NCBI GenBank assembly: GCA_035477595.1
Contig: DATIKM010000092.1
Location: 1-21,449 of the forward strand
Source of the DNA: DATIKM01 sp035477595
GTDB taxonomy: Bacteria; Armatimonadota; Chthonomonadetes; Chthonomonadales; CAJBBX01
Direction: 5' to 3'
DNA length: 21,449 nucleotides
Part shown: piece by piece, positions 14,817-21,449 of the stretch
Numbering within the stretch: the stretch's first letter is position 1
Layout of the letters: each line of letters begins with the position of its first letter
Program-made: the position numbers and the translations under genes
Notes under the pieces: generated by a model
What the model was told of the DNA's origin: nothing
Seen by the model: the letters and a program-made list of their open reading frames with translations, nothing else
The model's database searches: none

Positions 14817-15833
14817 ATGGCAGTCAAGGTCGGGATCAACGGGTTTGGCAGGATCGGCCGCCTCGCGCTCAGGGCCGTTTTGGAGCGCTGCGCCAACGAT
14901 GTTGAAGTGGTGGCCGTCAACGACCTGACCGACGTCAAGACCAACGCTCACCTGTTCAAGTGGGACTCCACCTACGGGCCGTTCGCAGGCGACGTCTCGA
15001 CGGAGGACAAGGACTTCGTCGTTGACGGCCGCAAGGTCGTCGTCTTCGCGGAGCGGGACCCCGGCGCCATTCCGTGGGATTCCGTGGGCGCGGAGGTCGT
15101 CGTCGAGTCCACCGGGTTCTTCACGGATGCCACCAAAGCCGCGGCGCATCTGGGCGGATCGGTTAAGAAGGTGCTCATCTCGGCGCCTGCCAAGAACGAG
15201 GACCTGACGGTAGTGCTTGGCGTCAACGAGGGGATGTACGACCCCGCAAAGCACCACGTGGTCTCGAACGCCTCCTGCACCACGAACGGCCTTGCCCCGG
15301 TGGCGAAGGTGCTCTACGACCGATTTGGCATCGAGAAGGGCCTGCTGACCACGATCCACGCGTACACGAACACCCAGAAGCTCCTGGACACGGCAGCCAA
15401 GGACGACTTGCGCGACGCCCGCGGCGCTGGGCTGAACATGGTTCCGTCCTCGACCGGAGCAGCGCGTGCGGTCGGCCTGGTGATTCCCGAGCTCAAGGGC
15501 AAGTTCGACGGCATGGCGGTGCGAGTGCCAACGCCCACCGTCTCGCTCGTGGACTTCACCGCGATCGTCTCCCGCGACGTCACCATGGACGAGGTGAACG
15601 CGGCGGTCAAGGAGTATGCGGATGGCCCGATGAAGGGCATCCTCGAGTACTGCACGCTCCCGCTCGTCTCCACGGACATGCGCGGCAATGCCCACTCGTC
15701 GATCTACTCGGCGCTGGACACGCGCGTGGTCGGCGGCACCATGGTGAAGGTGTTCGCCTGGTACGACAACGAGTGGGGCTACGCATGCCGCATTGCGGAC
15801 ATGGCGAAGTACATGGCCGCCAGGGGCCTCTGA
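14817..15833 (+). CDS. gap: Glyceraldehyde-3-phosphate dehydrogenase, type I
   Basis: 338 residues. It oxidises glyceraldehyde 3-phosphate with NAD(P)+ and phosphate to 1,3-bisphosphoglycerate. The Rossmann motif GINGFGRIGR (6-15), AVNDLTD (33-39) and the catalytic-cysteine stretch SNASCTTNGLAP (150-161, C154) are intact, followed by HAYTNTQ and the C-terminal YDNEWGYACR. N35-D36 after the second strand is usual for NAD-preferring catabolic enzymes. ATG 14817 has AAGGAG upstream. First gene of an operon with pgk and tpiA; a 13-bp hairpin separates it from pgk. Confidence 0.97.
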   Translation: MAVKVGINGFGRIGRLALRAVLERCANDVEVVAVNDLTDVKTNAHLFKWDSTYGPFAGDVSTEDKDFVVDGRKVVVFAERDPGAIPWDSVGAEVVVESTGFFTDATKAAAHLGGSVKKVLISAPAKNEDLTVVLGVNEGMYDPAKHHVVSNASCTTNGLAPVAKVLYDRFGIEKGLLTTIHAYTNTQKLLDTAAKDDLRDARGAGLNMVPSSTGAARAVGLVIPELKGKFDGMAVRVPTPTVSLVDFTAIVSRDVTMDEVNAAVKEYADGPMKGILEYCTLPLVSTDMRGNAHSSIYSALDTRVVGGTMVKVFAWYDNEWGYACRIADMAKYMAARGL

Positions 15834-15859
15834 CGCAGGCAAGACGCAAACGACGTTGC

Positions 15860-15888
15860 GGAAGGGCACAGCGCTGCTGTGCCCTTCC
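15860..15888 (+). other. Intercistronic hairpin between gap and pgk
   Basis: GGAAGGGCACAGC (15860-15872), loop GCT, GCTGTGCCCTTCC (15876-15888): a perfect 13-bp stem with a 3-base loop, in the 111-base gap. No T-run follows, so a leaky terminator, an mRNA-processing site or a 3'-end stabiliser of the gap message are all possible. Confidence 0.7.
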
Positions 15889-15944
15889 CCATGGAGGGCC
15901 CGCTTCGATTCCCGACGCAAGGGCCGCTCCTGGAGGAAGCATCG

Positions 15945-17141
15945 GTGAACAAGAAGACGATAGACCACATCGAGGTCACCGGCAAACGCGTCCTGGTGCG
16001 CGTGGACTTCAACGTGCCCCAGGGCCAAGGTGGCGCGATCACGGATGACCGGCGCATCCGGGCTGCCCTGCCCACGATCCGCAGCCTCGTCGACCGCGGC
16101 GCTCGAACGGTGCTCGTGTCGCACCTGGGCCGTCCCAAGGGCAAGCCCGACGACGCCGCCAGGTTCACGCTTCGGCCGGTGGCCGAGCGGCTGTCGGCGC
16201 TCCTCGGGCAGCCTGTCGCACTCGCACCGGACTGCGTCGGCGCTGAGGTCGAGGCGCTTGCAGCGGGCCTTGGCGATGGTCAGGTGCTCCTGCTGGAGAA
16301 CGTTCGGTTCCACCCGCAGGAGGAGAAGAACGACCCCGCCTTCTCCGCGCAGCTCGCAAGGCTCGCCGACCTGTACGTGAACGACGCGTTCGGGACGGCG
16401 CATCGGGCCCACGCCTCGACCGAAGGGGTAGCGCGCCTGGTGCCGGGCGTGGCGGGCTACCTCATGCAGAAGGAGATCGAGTATCTCGGCTCGGCGCTTG
16501 TGGAGCCGAAGCGGCCGTTCGTCGCCGTTCTTGGCGGCGCCAAGGTGAAGGACAAGATCAGCGTCATCGACAACCTGATCGGCAAGGTAGACCGCCTCAT
16601 CATCGGGGGCGGGATGGCCTACACGTTCCTGAAGGCGCAGGGGCTCGAGATCGGCGACTCGCTGCTCGACGACGGCTCACTCGATTTCTGCCGACAGGCC
16701 ATGGAGCGAGCCGGCGACCGCCTGCTGCTCCCGACCGACGTCGTGGTGGCCGACGCCAACCCGTTCGAGGCGGGGTCAGATGCGGTTCAGGCACGGACGG
16801 TGCCGGTGAGTGCGATACCCGCGGGATGGCAGGGGGTTGACATCGGCCCCGAGACACAGCGGCGCTTTGCCGAAGCGGTGCAGGGAGCCGGCACGGTCGT
16901 GTGGAACGGTCCCATGGGCATCTTCGAGTTCGCGCGCTTCGCCGTTGGCACGCGCGCGATGGCCGAGGCTCTCTCAGGGTCGGGCGCCACAACCATCGTC
17001 GGCGGCGGCGACTCCGCGGCGGCCGTTGAGGAGTTGGGCTTCGCAGATCGGATCTCGCACATATCGACGGGCGGAGGCGCCTCCCTCGAGTTCCTGGAGG
17101 GCAAGGCGCTGCCGGGAGTCGTGGCGCTGCAGGACCGCTAG
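15945..17141 (+). CDS. pgk: Phosphoglycerate kinase
   Basis: 398 residues, the normal length. It transfers phosphate from 1,3-bisphosphoglycerate to ADP. Signature stretches: VLVRVDFNVP (16-25) and SHLGRPKG (59-66) for substrate binding, LLLENVRFHPQE, VNDAFGTAHRAHAS, LGGAKVKDKI, WNGPMGIFEF, and the nucleotide-site GGGDSAAAVEELG followed by HISTGGGASLEFLEG. GTG 15945 has GGAGGA 8 bases upstream; an ATG 66 bases earlier overlaps the hairpin and gives a non-family extension. Ten bases separate its stop from the next gene. Confidence 0.97.
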   Translation: MNKKTIDHIEVTGKRVLVRVDFNVPQGQGGAITDDRRIRAALPTIRSLVDRGARTVLVSHLGRPKGKPDDAARFTLRPVAERLSALLGQPVALAPDCVGAEVEALAAGLGDGQVLLLENVRFHPQEEKNDPAFSAQLARLADLYVNDAFGTAHRAHASTEGVARLVPGVAGYLMQKEIEYLGSALVEPKRPFVAVLGGAKVKDKISVIDNLIGKVDRLIIGGGMAYTFLKAQGLEIGDSLLDDGSLDFCRQAMERAGDRLLLPTDVVVADANPFEAGSDAVQARTVPVSAIPAGWQGVDIGPETQRRFAEAVQGAGTVVWNGPMGIFEFARFAVGTRAMAEALSGSGATTIVGGGDSAAAVEELGFADRISHISTGGGASLEFLEGKALPGVVALQDR

Positions 17142-17151
17142 CGGGGACACC

Positions 17152-17604
17152 ATGAACGAGGGCCGGCACGAGTTCAGCATCTCAGCCACGTGGACGGGCG
17201 ACAGCAGCGGCGACGGGATTACGCGCTCAACGGGCGGCGAGCAGGCGTTCGGCATGCCGGCACAGTTCGGAGGCGCACCGGGCCGCACCAATCCCGAGGA
17301 GTTGATTCTGGCCGCCTTGGCGTCGTGCTACGCCATTACGCTTGCGCTCCTTGCCGAAAGGCGACGCCTTCCCGCACCGCGCATAGAGGTCGCCGCGACG
17401 GTAAGCGTGGTGCGGATGCCTGACCGTACGCTCAAGCTCGAGACCGTCGCCCTGGCGCCGCGCATCGTGGTGACAGGGGGCGACCCGTCGCAGCGGGACG
17501 CATATGTCGAGATTGCCCATCGCGCGGAGCGCTACTGTCTGATCTCCAACGCCATCCACGGGAACGTCGCGATCAGCCTCACGCCGGAGGTGGCCTTCGA
17601 GTAG
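17152..17604 (+). CDS. OsmC/Ohr-family peroxide-reducing protein
   Basis: 150 residues, the normal family length. The two redox cysteines are present: C59 in NPEELILAALASCY and C129 in AERYCLISNAIHGNV, with E50 near the first. The N-terminal strand pattern (FSISATWTGD) and the long central helix fit the OsmC fold. Members reduce organic hydroperoxides with two cysteines and a thiol donor such as lipoyl proteins. It could be OsmC, Ohr or the less studied YhfA-like branch; sequence alone does not decide. The gene begins 10 bases after pgk and is 38 bases from the next gene, so it is part of the glycolytic operon. The ribosome-binding site (GCGGGG) is modest. Confidence 0.9.
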   Translation: MNEGRHEFSISATWTGDSSGDGITRSTGGEQAFGMPAQFGGAPGRTNPEELILAALASCYAITLALLAERRRLPAPRIEVAATVSVVRMPDRTLKLETVALAPRIVVTGGDPSQRDAYVEIAHRAERYCLISNAIHGNVAISLTPEVAFE

Positions 17605-17642
17605 GCCGCCGCCGCGAACCTCGATCCGGAGGACCTACGAGC

Positions 17643-18482
17643 GTGAAGCTTGGCATCATGCTGTCGGGCCGCAGGCCGGACGACGTCCGGCAGAGGTTGG
17701 AGCAAGCGCGAGAGGCCGGCTTCTCTCTGTGCCAGATCAACCTGCACCAGACGGGCTTCTCGCGCGCCGACTTGGTTGCCATCGCCGACGCGGTCGTGGA
17801 GTACGAGGTCCGCCCCGTCGCTGTGGGCTGCTACGTCAACCCTCTGCGCCCCGACGAACCCTACCCCATGGGTGCGACGCGCGCGGACCTCAGCACGTTG
17901 CTGCATGCCCTCGACATCGTGGGCGCGCGCCGCGTCGTCCTCTTCAGCGGCAGCTACGCGTCCAGCGTCTTCGACGACCATCCGGACAACCATACGGACG
18001 AGGCTCTGGAGCGCGTGCGGTACTTCGTCACGGCGGTCTGCGGCTCCATCCGGGCTCGCAACTACCGCCTGGTTATCGAGCCGTGGCATACGCACGTTCT
18101 CAGCAGCGAGAAGCGCATCGCCGAGTTCCACCGGGGGCTGGACGAATCGACGCGCCAGCACGTCCGCTATGTGCTCGACGCGCCTGCCCTGATCCTGGAG
18201 ACCGACTACCCGAATCGCGATAAGCGCGCTCGCGCGCTCGCACGCGTGGTCGGACCCGCCGCGGGCGCTGTGCACTTCCGCGACTGCATCATGCCGCCGG
18301 ATGGCGAGACCGCGTACCCCGCTCCCGGCCAGGGACGGCTTGACTACCCCGCGTACGTGGAGGCCGTGGTCGAGCACGCCAACCCGGATGCGCCCGCCGT
18401 GATCCGCAATGTCCCGGCCGCCGAGTTCGCCGCGGTCCGCGACTACATGTTGCGCCTCGGGGTGCGCTGGGAGCTTGCCTGA
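17643..18482 (+). CDS. TIM-barrel protein, sugar-phosphate isomerase/epimerase (AP endonuclease 2) superfamily
   Basis: 279 residues. The N-terminal KLGIMLSG, strands alternating with helices, and the metal-site residues of xylose-isomerase-like barrels are visible: E146 in VIEPWHTH, D179 in YVLDAP, H211 in VHFRDC, with PGQGRLDYPAYVEAV after it. Such enzymes isomerise or epimerise keto-sugars or act on related polyols. The last metal position, where the family usually has Glu, reads AVIRNV (R255), so the fourth ligand may be missing or shifted. GTG 17643 is preceded by GGAGG at 10 bases. Its place between an OsmC-like gene and tpiA suggests a carbohydrate role, but no specific substrate can be named. 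Confidence 0.8.
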   Translation: MKLGIMLSGRRPDDVRQRLEQAREAGFSLCQINLHQTGFSRADLVAIADAVVEYEVRPVAVGCYVNPLRPDEPYPMGATRADLSTLLHALDIVGARRVVLFSGSYASSVFDDHPDNHTDEALERVRYFVTAVCGSIRARNYRLVIEPWHTHVLSSEKRIAEFHRGLDESTRQHVRYVLDAPALILETDYPNRDKRARALARVVGPAAGAVHFRDCIMPPDGETAYPAPGQGRLDYPAYVEAVVEHANPDAPAVIRNVPAAEFAAVRDYMLRLGVRWELA

Positions 18483-18534
18483 CATCCCGGGAACGCCGCC
18501 TGAACGACGGCCCACCAAGGAGATCGCTGCTGCC

Positions 18535-19341
18535 ATGCGACGCACCATCATTGCCGGCAACTGGAAGATGCACAAGACCGTGTCCGAGGCGGTGTTCCTC
18601 ATCGACGAACTGAAGCCGGCCGCTGCGGCTCGTCCGGACGTTGACGTGGTCGTCTGCCCGCCCTACACGGCGCTCGACGCGGCCCGACGCGCCGTGGAAG
18701 GATCGGCCATCCTGCTTGGGGCGCAGGACGTGTTCTGGAAGGCGAGCGGAGCGTACACCAGCCAGATTGCGCCGGCGATGCTGACGGACCTGGGTGTGCG
18801 GCTCGCGATTGTGGGGCACTCCGAAACGCGCGGGCGGTTCGGCGTTCCAGAGCCGGACTTCGATGCGGACGTGCTGCGCCACTTCGGCGAGACGGACGCC
18901 ACGGTCAACCGAAAGATCCGGGCCGCCATCGTGGCCGGGCTGACCCCGATCTGCTGCGTCGGCGAGACGCTGGCGGAGCGTCAGGCAGGCGCCACGGACT
19001 CCGTGGTGGCCTCCCAGGTCGAGGGCGCCCTCAAGGAAATCCCCGCTGCTCAGGTGGCTGGCCTTGTCTTCGCGTACGAGCCCGTGTGGGCAATCGGCAC
19101 CGGCGAGGTGTGCGAGGCGGCCGAGGCCAACCGCGTCTGCGGCGTCATCCGCTCGACGGTCGGGGCGATGTACGGCCCAGACGTGGCGGAGGCTGTTCGC
19201 GTCCAGTACGGCGGCAGCGTGAAGCCGGACAACGCCGCCGACCTCCTGGGCCGCGAGCACATCGACGGTGCACTGGTGGGCGGTGCGGCCCTCAAGGCGG
19301 CGGACTTCGCGGCGATCATCGCCGCCAGCCCGACAGGCTAG
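18535..19341 (+). CDS. tpiA: Triosephosphate isomerase
   Basis: 268 residues. It interconverts dihydroxyacetone phosphate and glyceraldehyde 3-phosphate. Catalytic residues are N9 and K11 in AGNWKMHKT, H95 in VGHSETR, and E182 in FAYEPVWAIGTG; the phosphate-binding VQYGGSVKPDNAADLL is near the C-terminus. It is slightly longer than the usual 250 or so, mainly around residues 99-120, where RGRFGVPEPDFDADV follows the His motif and VGHSETR replaces the common VGHSERR. AAGGAG lies 12 bases before ATG 18535, a rather long spacing. Last gene of the glycolytic operon, followed by a large hairpin. Confidence 0.97.
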   Translation: MRRTIIAGNWKMHKTVSEAVFLIDELKPAAAARPDVDVVVCPPYTALDAARRAVEGSAILLGAQDVFWKASGAYTSQIAPAMLTDLGVRLAIVGHSETRGRFGVPEPDFDADVLRHFGETDATVNRKIRAAIVAGLTPICCVGETLAERQAGATDSVVASQVEGALKEIPAAQVAGLVFAYEPVWAIGTGEVCEAAEANRVCGVIRSTVGAMYGPDVAEAVRVQYGGSVKPDNAADLLGREHIDGALVGGAALKAADFAAIIAASPTG

Positions 19342-19361
19342 CCGAGGGACGGCACGCAACT

Positions 19362-19409
19362 GGCACATTGAAGCGGGCGCGCCGCCTGGCACGCCCGCTT
19401 CAATGTGCT
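19362..19409 (+). terminator. Long terminator-like hairpin after tpiA
   Basis: CACATTGAAGCGGGCG (19364-19379) and CGCCCGCTTCAATGTG (19392-19407) form a perfect 16-bp stem with a 12-base loop, and one more G-C pair (19363/19408) closes it. It begins about 20 bases after the tpiA stop and is followed only by TTGGGGG, not a T-tract. A factor-dependent terminator or 3'-end stabiliser is likely. Confidence 0.7.
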
Positions 19410-19879
19410 TGGGGGAGCCCCGTCGTCCGCGGCGGGCTTCCACCCAGACTGCTCCCAGGCGCATGGCGCCACCCCGAGGGCCCCTGGACACGCCGCGCGG
19501 AGCGCAACGCGTCAGCGTGACGAGAGGAGACCATGCCGGTTCCCCGCCGCGTGTCGCCTCGCTGCCCCCGACAGATTCGCATCCCCTCCGCACACAGCCT
19601 CGAGCCGCAGCCGACATGGCACATGCTCACGATGCCCACATGGCGCAGGCCGGAGGACCGCTGTCGCCATCGCCTGCCACATCGCGCCACCCGCCCCGCG
19701 CCGACGCCGAGGTGGATGCTGGCTGCGTCGCGCATCCCACAGCTCCTGCCTGCCCGCCCGGTGTCCGTGCGCGCCCATCGAGACGCTGACGGAATGTGCA
19801 AGGCGAATGCCAAGAAAAGCAATCGCGCGAGCGAAACCCTTACGATATCTGTACGTATGGCAGTTGGGAGGTCCCGAAG
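19410..19879. other. Long stretch without a convincing gene
   Basis: About 470 bases with no gene I would defend. An ORF at 19533-19928 has a good-looking GAGGAG before its ATG, but the product is Arg/Pro/His-rich and overlaps the next real gene. The right end (19833-19860) turns A/T-richer and probably holds the promoter of the DUF2089 gene. Confidence 0.5.
19833..19857 (+). promoter_or_regulatory. Possible ECF-type promoter of the DUF2089 gene
   Basis: GAAACC (19833-19838), 15 bases, CGTA (19854-19857), inside an A/T-richer patch about 23-45 bases before ATG 19880. This resembles the GGAAC / CGT pattern of ECF promoters. No good sigma-70 pair was found here. Confidence 0.25.
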
Positions 19880-20278
19880 ATGCCCCGAGCGCTGTCCTGT
19901 TGCCCCGTGTGCCAACAGGACCTGGTGACCACCGAGCTCGCCTGTCCCGGCTGCCGCACGCGCATCCAGGGCGCCTTCGATCGCTGTCCTTTCTGCACGC
20001 TGCCAGCGGATCATCTGGCGTTTCTATCCGCGTTCCTTCGGAGCCGCGGGAACTTGAGCGGCGTCGGAGCCGAGCTCGGGCTGTCGTTCCCGACGGTGTC
20101 GCGGCGCCTGGACGCGCTCTTGGTGGCGCTGAGCCTGCGTGATGAGCCCGGCAACGCGCCCGCCGTCAGTGTGCGGAGCAACGCCTGCGAGGGCGTGCGC
20201 CGCAGGATCCTGGAGCAGCTTGACCGAGGCGAGATAACCGCCGAAGAGGCAACGCGCCAGTTGCGCGATCTCCGATAG
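19880..20278 (+). CDS. DUF2089-family zinc-ribbon/helix-turn-helix protein
   Basis: 132 residues. The N-terminus is a zinc ribbon (C7/C8-x2/3-C11 and C22-x2-C25) with a further CPFC pair at 36-39. Then follows HLAFLSAFLRSRGNLSGVGAEL and a helix-turn-helix (about 59-80; GLSFPTVSRRLDAL) that fits DUF2089 putative regulators. The C-terminus (107-131; RRRILEQLDRGEITAEEATRQL) is a SHOCT-like helix pair. It is likely a cytoplasmic DNA-binding regulator. ATG 19880 has GGGAGG 8 bases upstream, so the longer frame from 19796 is not needed. It is followed after 68 bases by a DUF4097 protein carrying the same SHOCT-like motif, a pairing that suggests a joint envelope-stress circuit. Confidence 0.85.
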   Translation: MPRALSCCPVCQQDLVTTELACPGCRTRIQGAFDRCPFCTLPADHLAFLSAFLRSRGNLSGVGAELGLSFPTVSRRLDALLVALSLRDEPGNAPAVSVRSNACEGVRRRILEQLDRGEITAEEATRQLRDLR

Positions 20279-20346
20279 ACCCTGGAGCGGGCGGGTCAGA
20301 GGACCGGCCCCTTGCGGGATCAACCATTGCTAGCGAGGTAGATGCC

Positions 20347-21449
20347 ATGACGGACCCCAACGTCTCGCGGATTCTGAAGATGCTGGAAGACGGCAAGATC
20401 TCGGCGGCCGATGCCGAGACGCTCATCTCCGCGCTGCGCGACGAGCGGGCCGCGCAGGGAGGGACGAGCGCGACGACGGAGCCGCCGCGCCAGGGCGCGC
20501 GCAGCGATCGCTCTTCCCAGCCGCGTGAGGAGGAGACCGGCAGGGCGAAGTCGTTCGAGTTCCGATGGGGCGCTCACCGGAACCTGCCCTTTGACATCGC
20601 CGGGATCGGCAAGCAGATCAGTGACGCTGTGCGCAAGATCGACCCGGAGCGCGTCATCCGCGATGCCTCGGCTAACGTCGCGCGCGAGGCGCGGCGGTTT
20701 CAGGACCGGATGCGCGGATGGGGCGGCTCGCACCAGGAACAGGGCACACCCGGCAACCCGCACGGCTTCCCGGTTGTCTCGCGGAGCGAGACGAGCACGT
20801 TCGAGGCCGAGGCGGACATGGTCATCTCCGTCGACAACCGTTTCGGCGATGTCGTGGTCACCGGCGGAAGCGGTCCAGGTATCACGCTGGACGCGGTCCG
20901 CGAATCGTGGGCGCCGACCGAGGCGGCCGCCGAGGAGGCACTCCGCGACGTCCGGGTCGAGGCGCTGGTCCAGCCGCCTACCACGTGGCCTCCACCCGAG
21001 GCCCCCATCGGGCCAGACGTGGCGCCCCCGCCGCCTCCGTCCCCATCGCATGGCGCTCGCCCCCGGCTCGATGTGCGCGTCACGGCGCCCGAGGAGTGGC
21101 GCGATGGCACGGTTTCGCTGCGCCTGACCGTCCCGTCGTCGGTGTCCTGCCGGGTCAATGCAGGTTTTGGCCAGGTGAACGTCTCCGACATCGCGGGGTC
21201 CGTCGAGATCAGCGCGCTGAGCGCAGACGCGAGTCTGAACCGGATCGCCGGGCCGGCGCGCGTCCAGACGGTGAGCGGCGCCGTCCGCGTGAATGGCGTG
21301 GATGGAGCGCTGGACGCGGCGACCAGGAGCGGCGACATCGAGGCCGCCCGGCTCTCTCGCGGCGTGGTGGCCGCAACCGTGAGCGGCGACCTGACCATCA
21401 CAGACGTGGAAGGCGGTCGCGTCGAGGCGAAGTCCATGTCCGGTGACGT
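20347..21449 (+). CDS. DUF4097-family beta-repeat protein with SHOCT-like N-terminus (partial)
   Basis: The frame is open from ATG 20347 (GAGG at 20335-20338) to the window edge, 367 codons without a stop. Residues 6-33 (RILKMLEDGKISAADAETLISAL) are a SHOCT-like helix pair. A polar linker, a helical segment (about 80-125) and a beta domain starting near 145 follow (FEAEADMVISVDNRFGDVVVTGG). A Pro-rich insertion lies at about 209-240. From about 250 onward come short strands of the form 'G.v.v..v.G.v' (VNVSDIAGSVEISAL, VQTVSGAVRVNGVDG, TVSGDLTITDVEGG), the stacked repeat of DUF4097 putative adhesins. No signal peptide or membrane segment is seen. The plan resembles Bacillus YvlB. The exact function is unknown. 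Confidence 0.85.
   Translation, partial: MTDPNVSRILKMLEDGKISAADAETLISALRDERAAQGGTSATTEPPRQGARSDRSSQPREEETGRAKSFEFRWGAHRNLPFDIAGIGKQISDAVRKIDPERVIRDASANVAREARRFQDRMRGWGGSHQEQGTPGNPHGFPVVSRSETSTFEAEADMVISVDNRFGDVVVTGGSGPGITLDAVRESWAPTEAAAEEALRDVRVEALVQPPTTWPPPEAPIGPDVAPPPPPSPSHGARPRLDVRVTAPEEWRDGTVSLRLTVPSSVSCRVNAGFGQVNVSDIAGSVEISALSADASLNRIAGPARVQTVSGAVRVNGVDGALDAATRSGDIEAARLSRGVVAATVSGDLTITDVEGGRVEAKSMSGD

Noticed and set aside
14718..16412. 564-residue minus-strand ORF, the longest in the window
   Set aside because: Antisense of gap and pgk; Val/Asp/His/Arg-rich shadow typical of GC-rich genes.
18289..19617. 442-residue minus-strand ORF
   Set aside because: Antisense of tpiA and crosses the terminator hairpin.
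19533..19928. 131-residue + strand ORF with a GAGGAG before its ATG
   Set aside because: Arg/Pro/His-rich with no fold signal, and overlaps the start of the DUF2089 gene out of frame. A chance ribosome-binding site is more likely, but this is the least certain rejection.
1..21449. CRISPR arrays, tRNA or rRNA genes, insertion sequences, integrase genes
   Set aside because: No regularly spaced repeats, no tRNA-like cloverleaf, and no transposase or integrase motifs were found; no clear direct repeats flank the defence operon.

Overview
This is a GC-rich bacterial window in which almost all the DNA is coding and GTG starts are common. The gene set (sulfatase, PHP phosphatase, HtrA protease, riboflavin genes, a PQQ-propeller protein, an ECF sigma factor, a glycolytic operon, DUF2089 and DUF4097 proteins) would fit an environmental lineage such as Armatimonadota. 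That placement is a guess from gene content only; no marker gene settles it.

Layout. Bases 1-246 are the end of a sulfatase-like gene. Bases 494-4935 (+) hold a compact four-gene operon: a beta-class DNA methyltransferase, an SF2 helicase, a PD-(D/E)XK-like nuclease with an ExE centre, and a MORC/MutL-type GHKL ATPase. Its codon use is visibly less GC-biased than that of its neighbours, so it looks like an acquired restriction/defence island. It is the most interesting part of the window. An unassigned ORF (4954-5283) and a non-coding stretch follow. Next come a small anchored protein and a HisJ-like PHP phosphatase (+), whose end overlaps the end of the converging htrA gene.

Bases 6912-12133 on the minus strand read in the order pilZ-domain gene, PQQ propeller, ribE, ribBA, ribH, htrA. 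Gaps are short and ribH/htrA overlap. No ribD is present. At 12188 a divergent promoter-like sequence precedes an ECF sigma / zinc-finger anti-sigma / secreted LTxxQ-like protein operon (+, to 14584).

Bases 14695-19407 form a glycolytic unit (+): promoter, gap, hairpin, pgk, an OsmC-like gene, a TIM-barrel isomerase-like gene, tpiA, terminator-like hairpin. A stretch of about 470 bases without a convincing gene follows. A DUF2089 zinc-ribbon/HTH protein and a DUF4097 beta-repeat protein come next; the latter runs off the window edge. These last two share a SHOCT-like helical motif.

How the genes work together. In the island, the methyltransferase would mark self DNA while helicase, nuclease and ATPase act on unmarked DNA. 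The rib genes cover the last two riboflavin steps plus both entry reactions. gap, pgk and tpiA catalyse three linked steps of glycolysis. The sigma, anti-sigma and secreted protein probably form an envelope-stress circuit.
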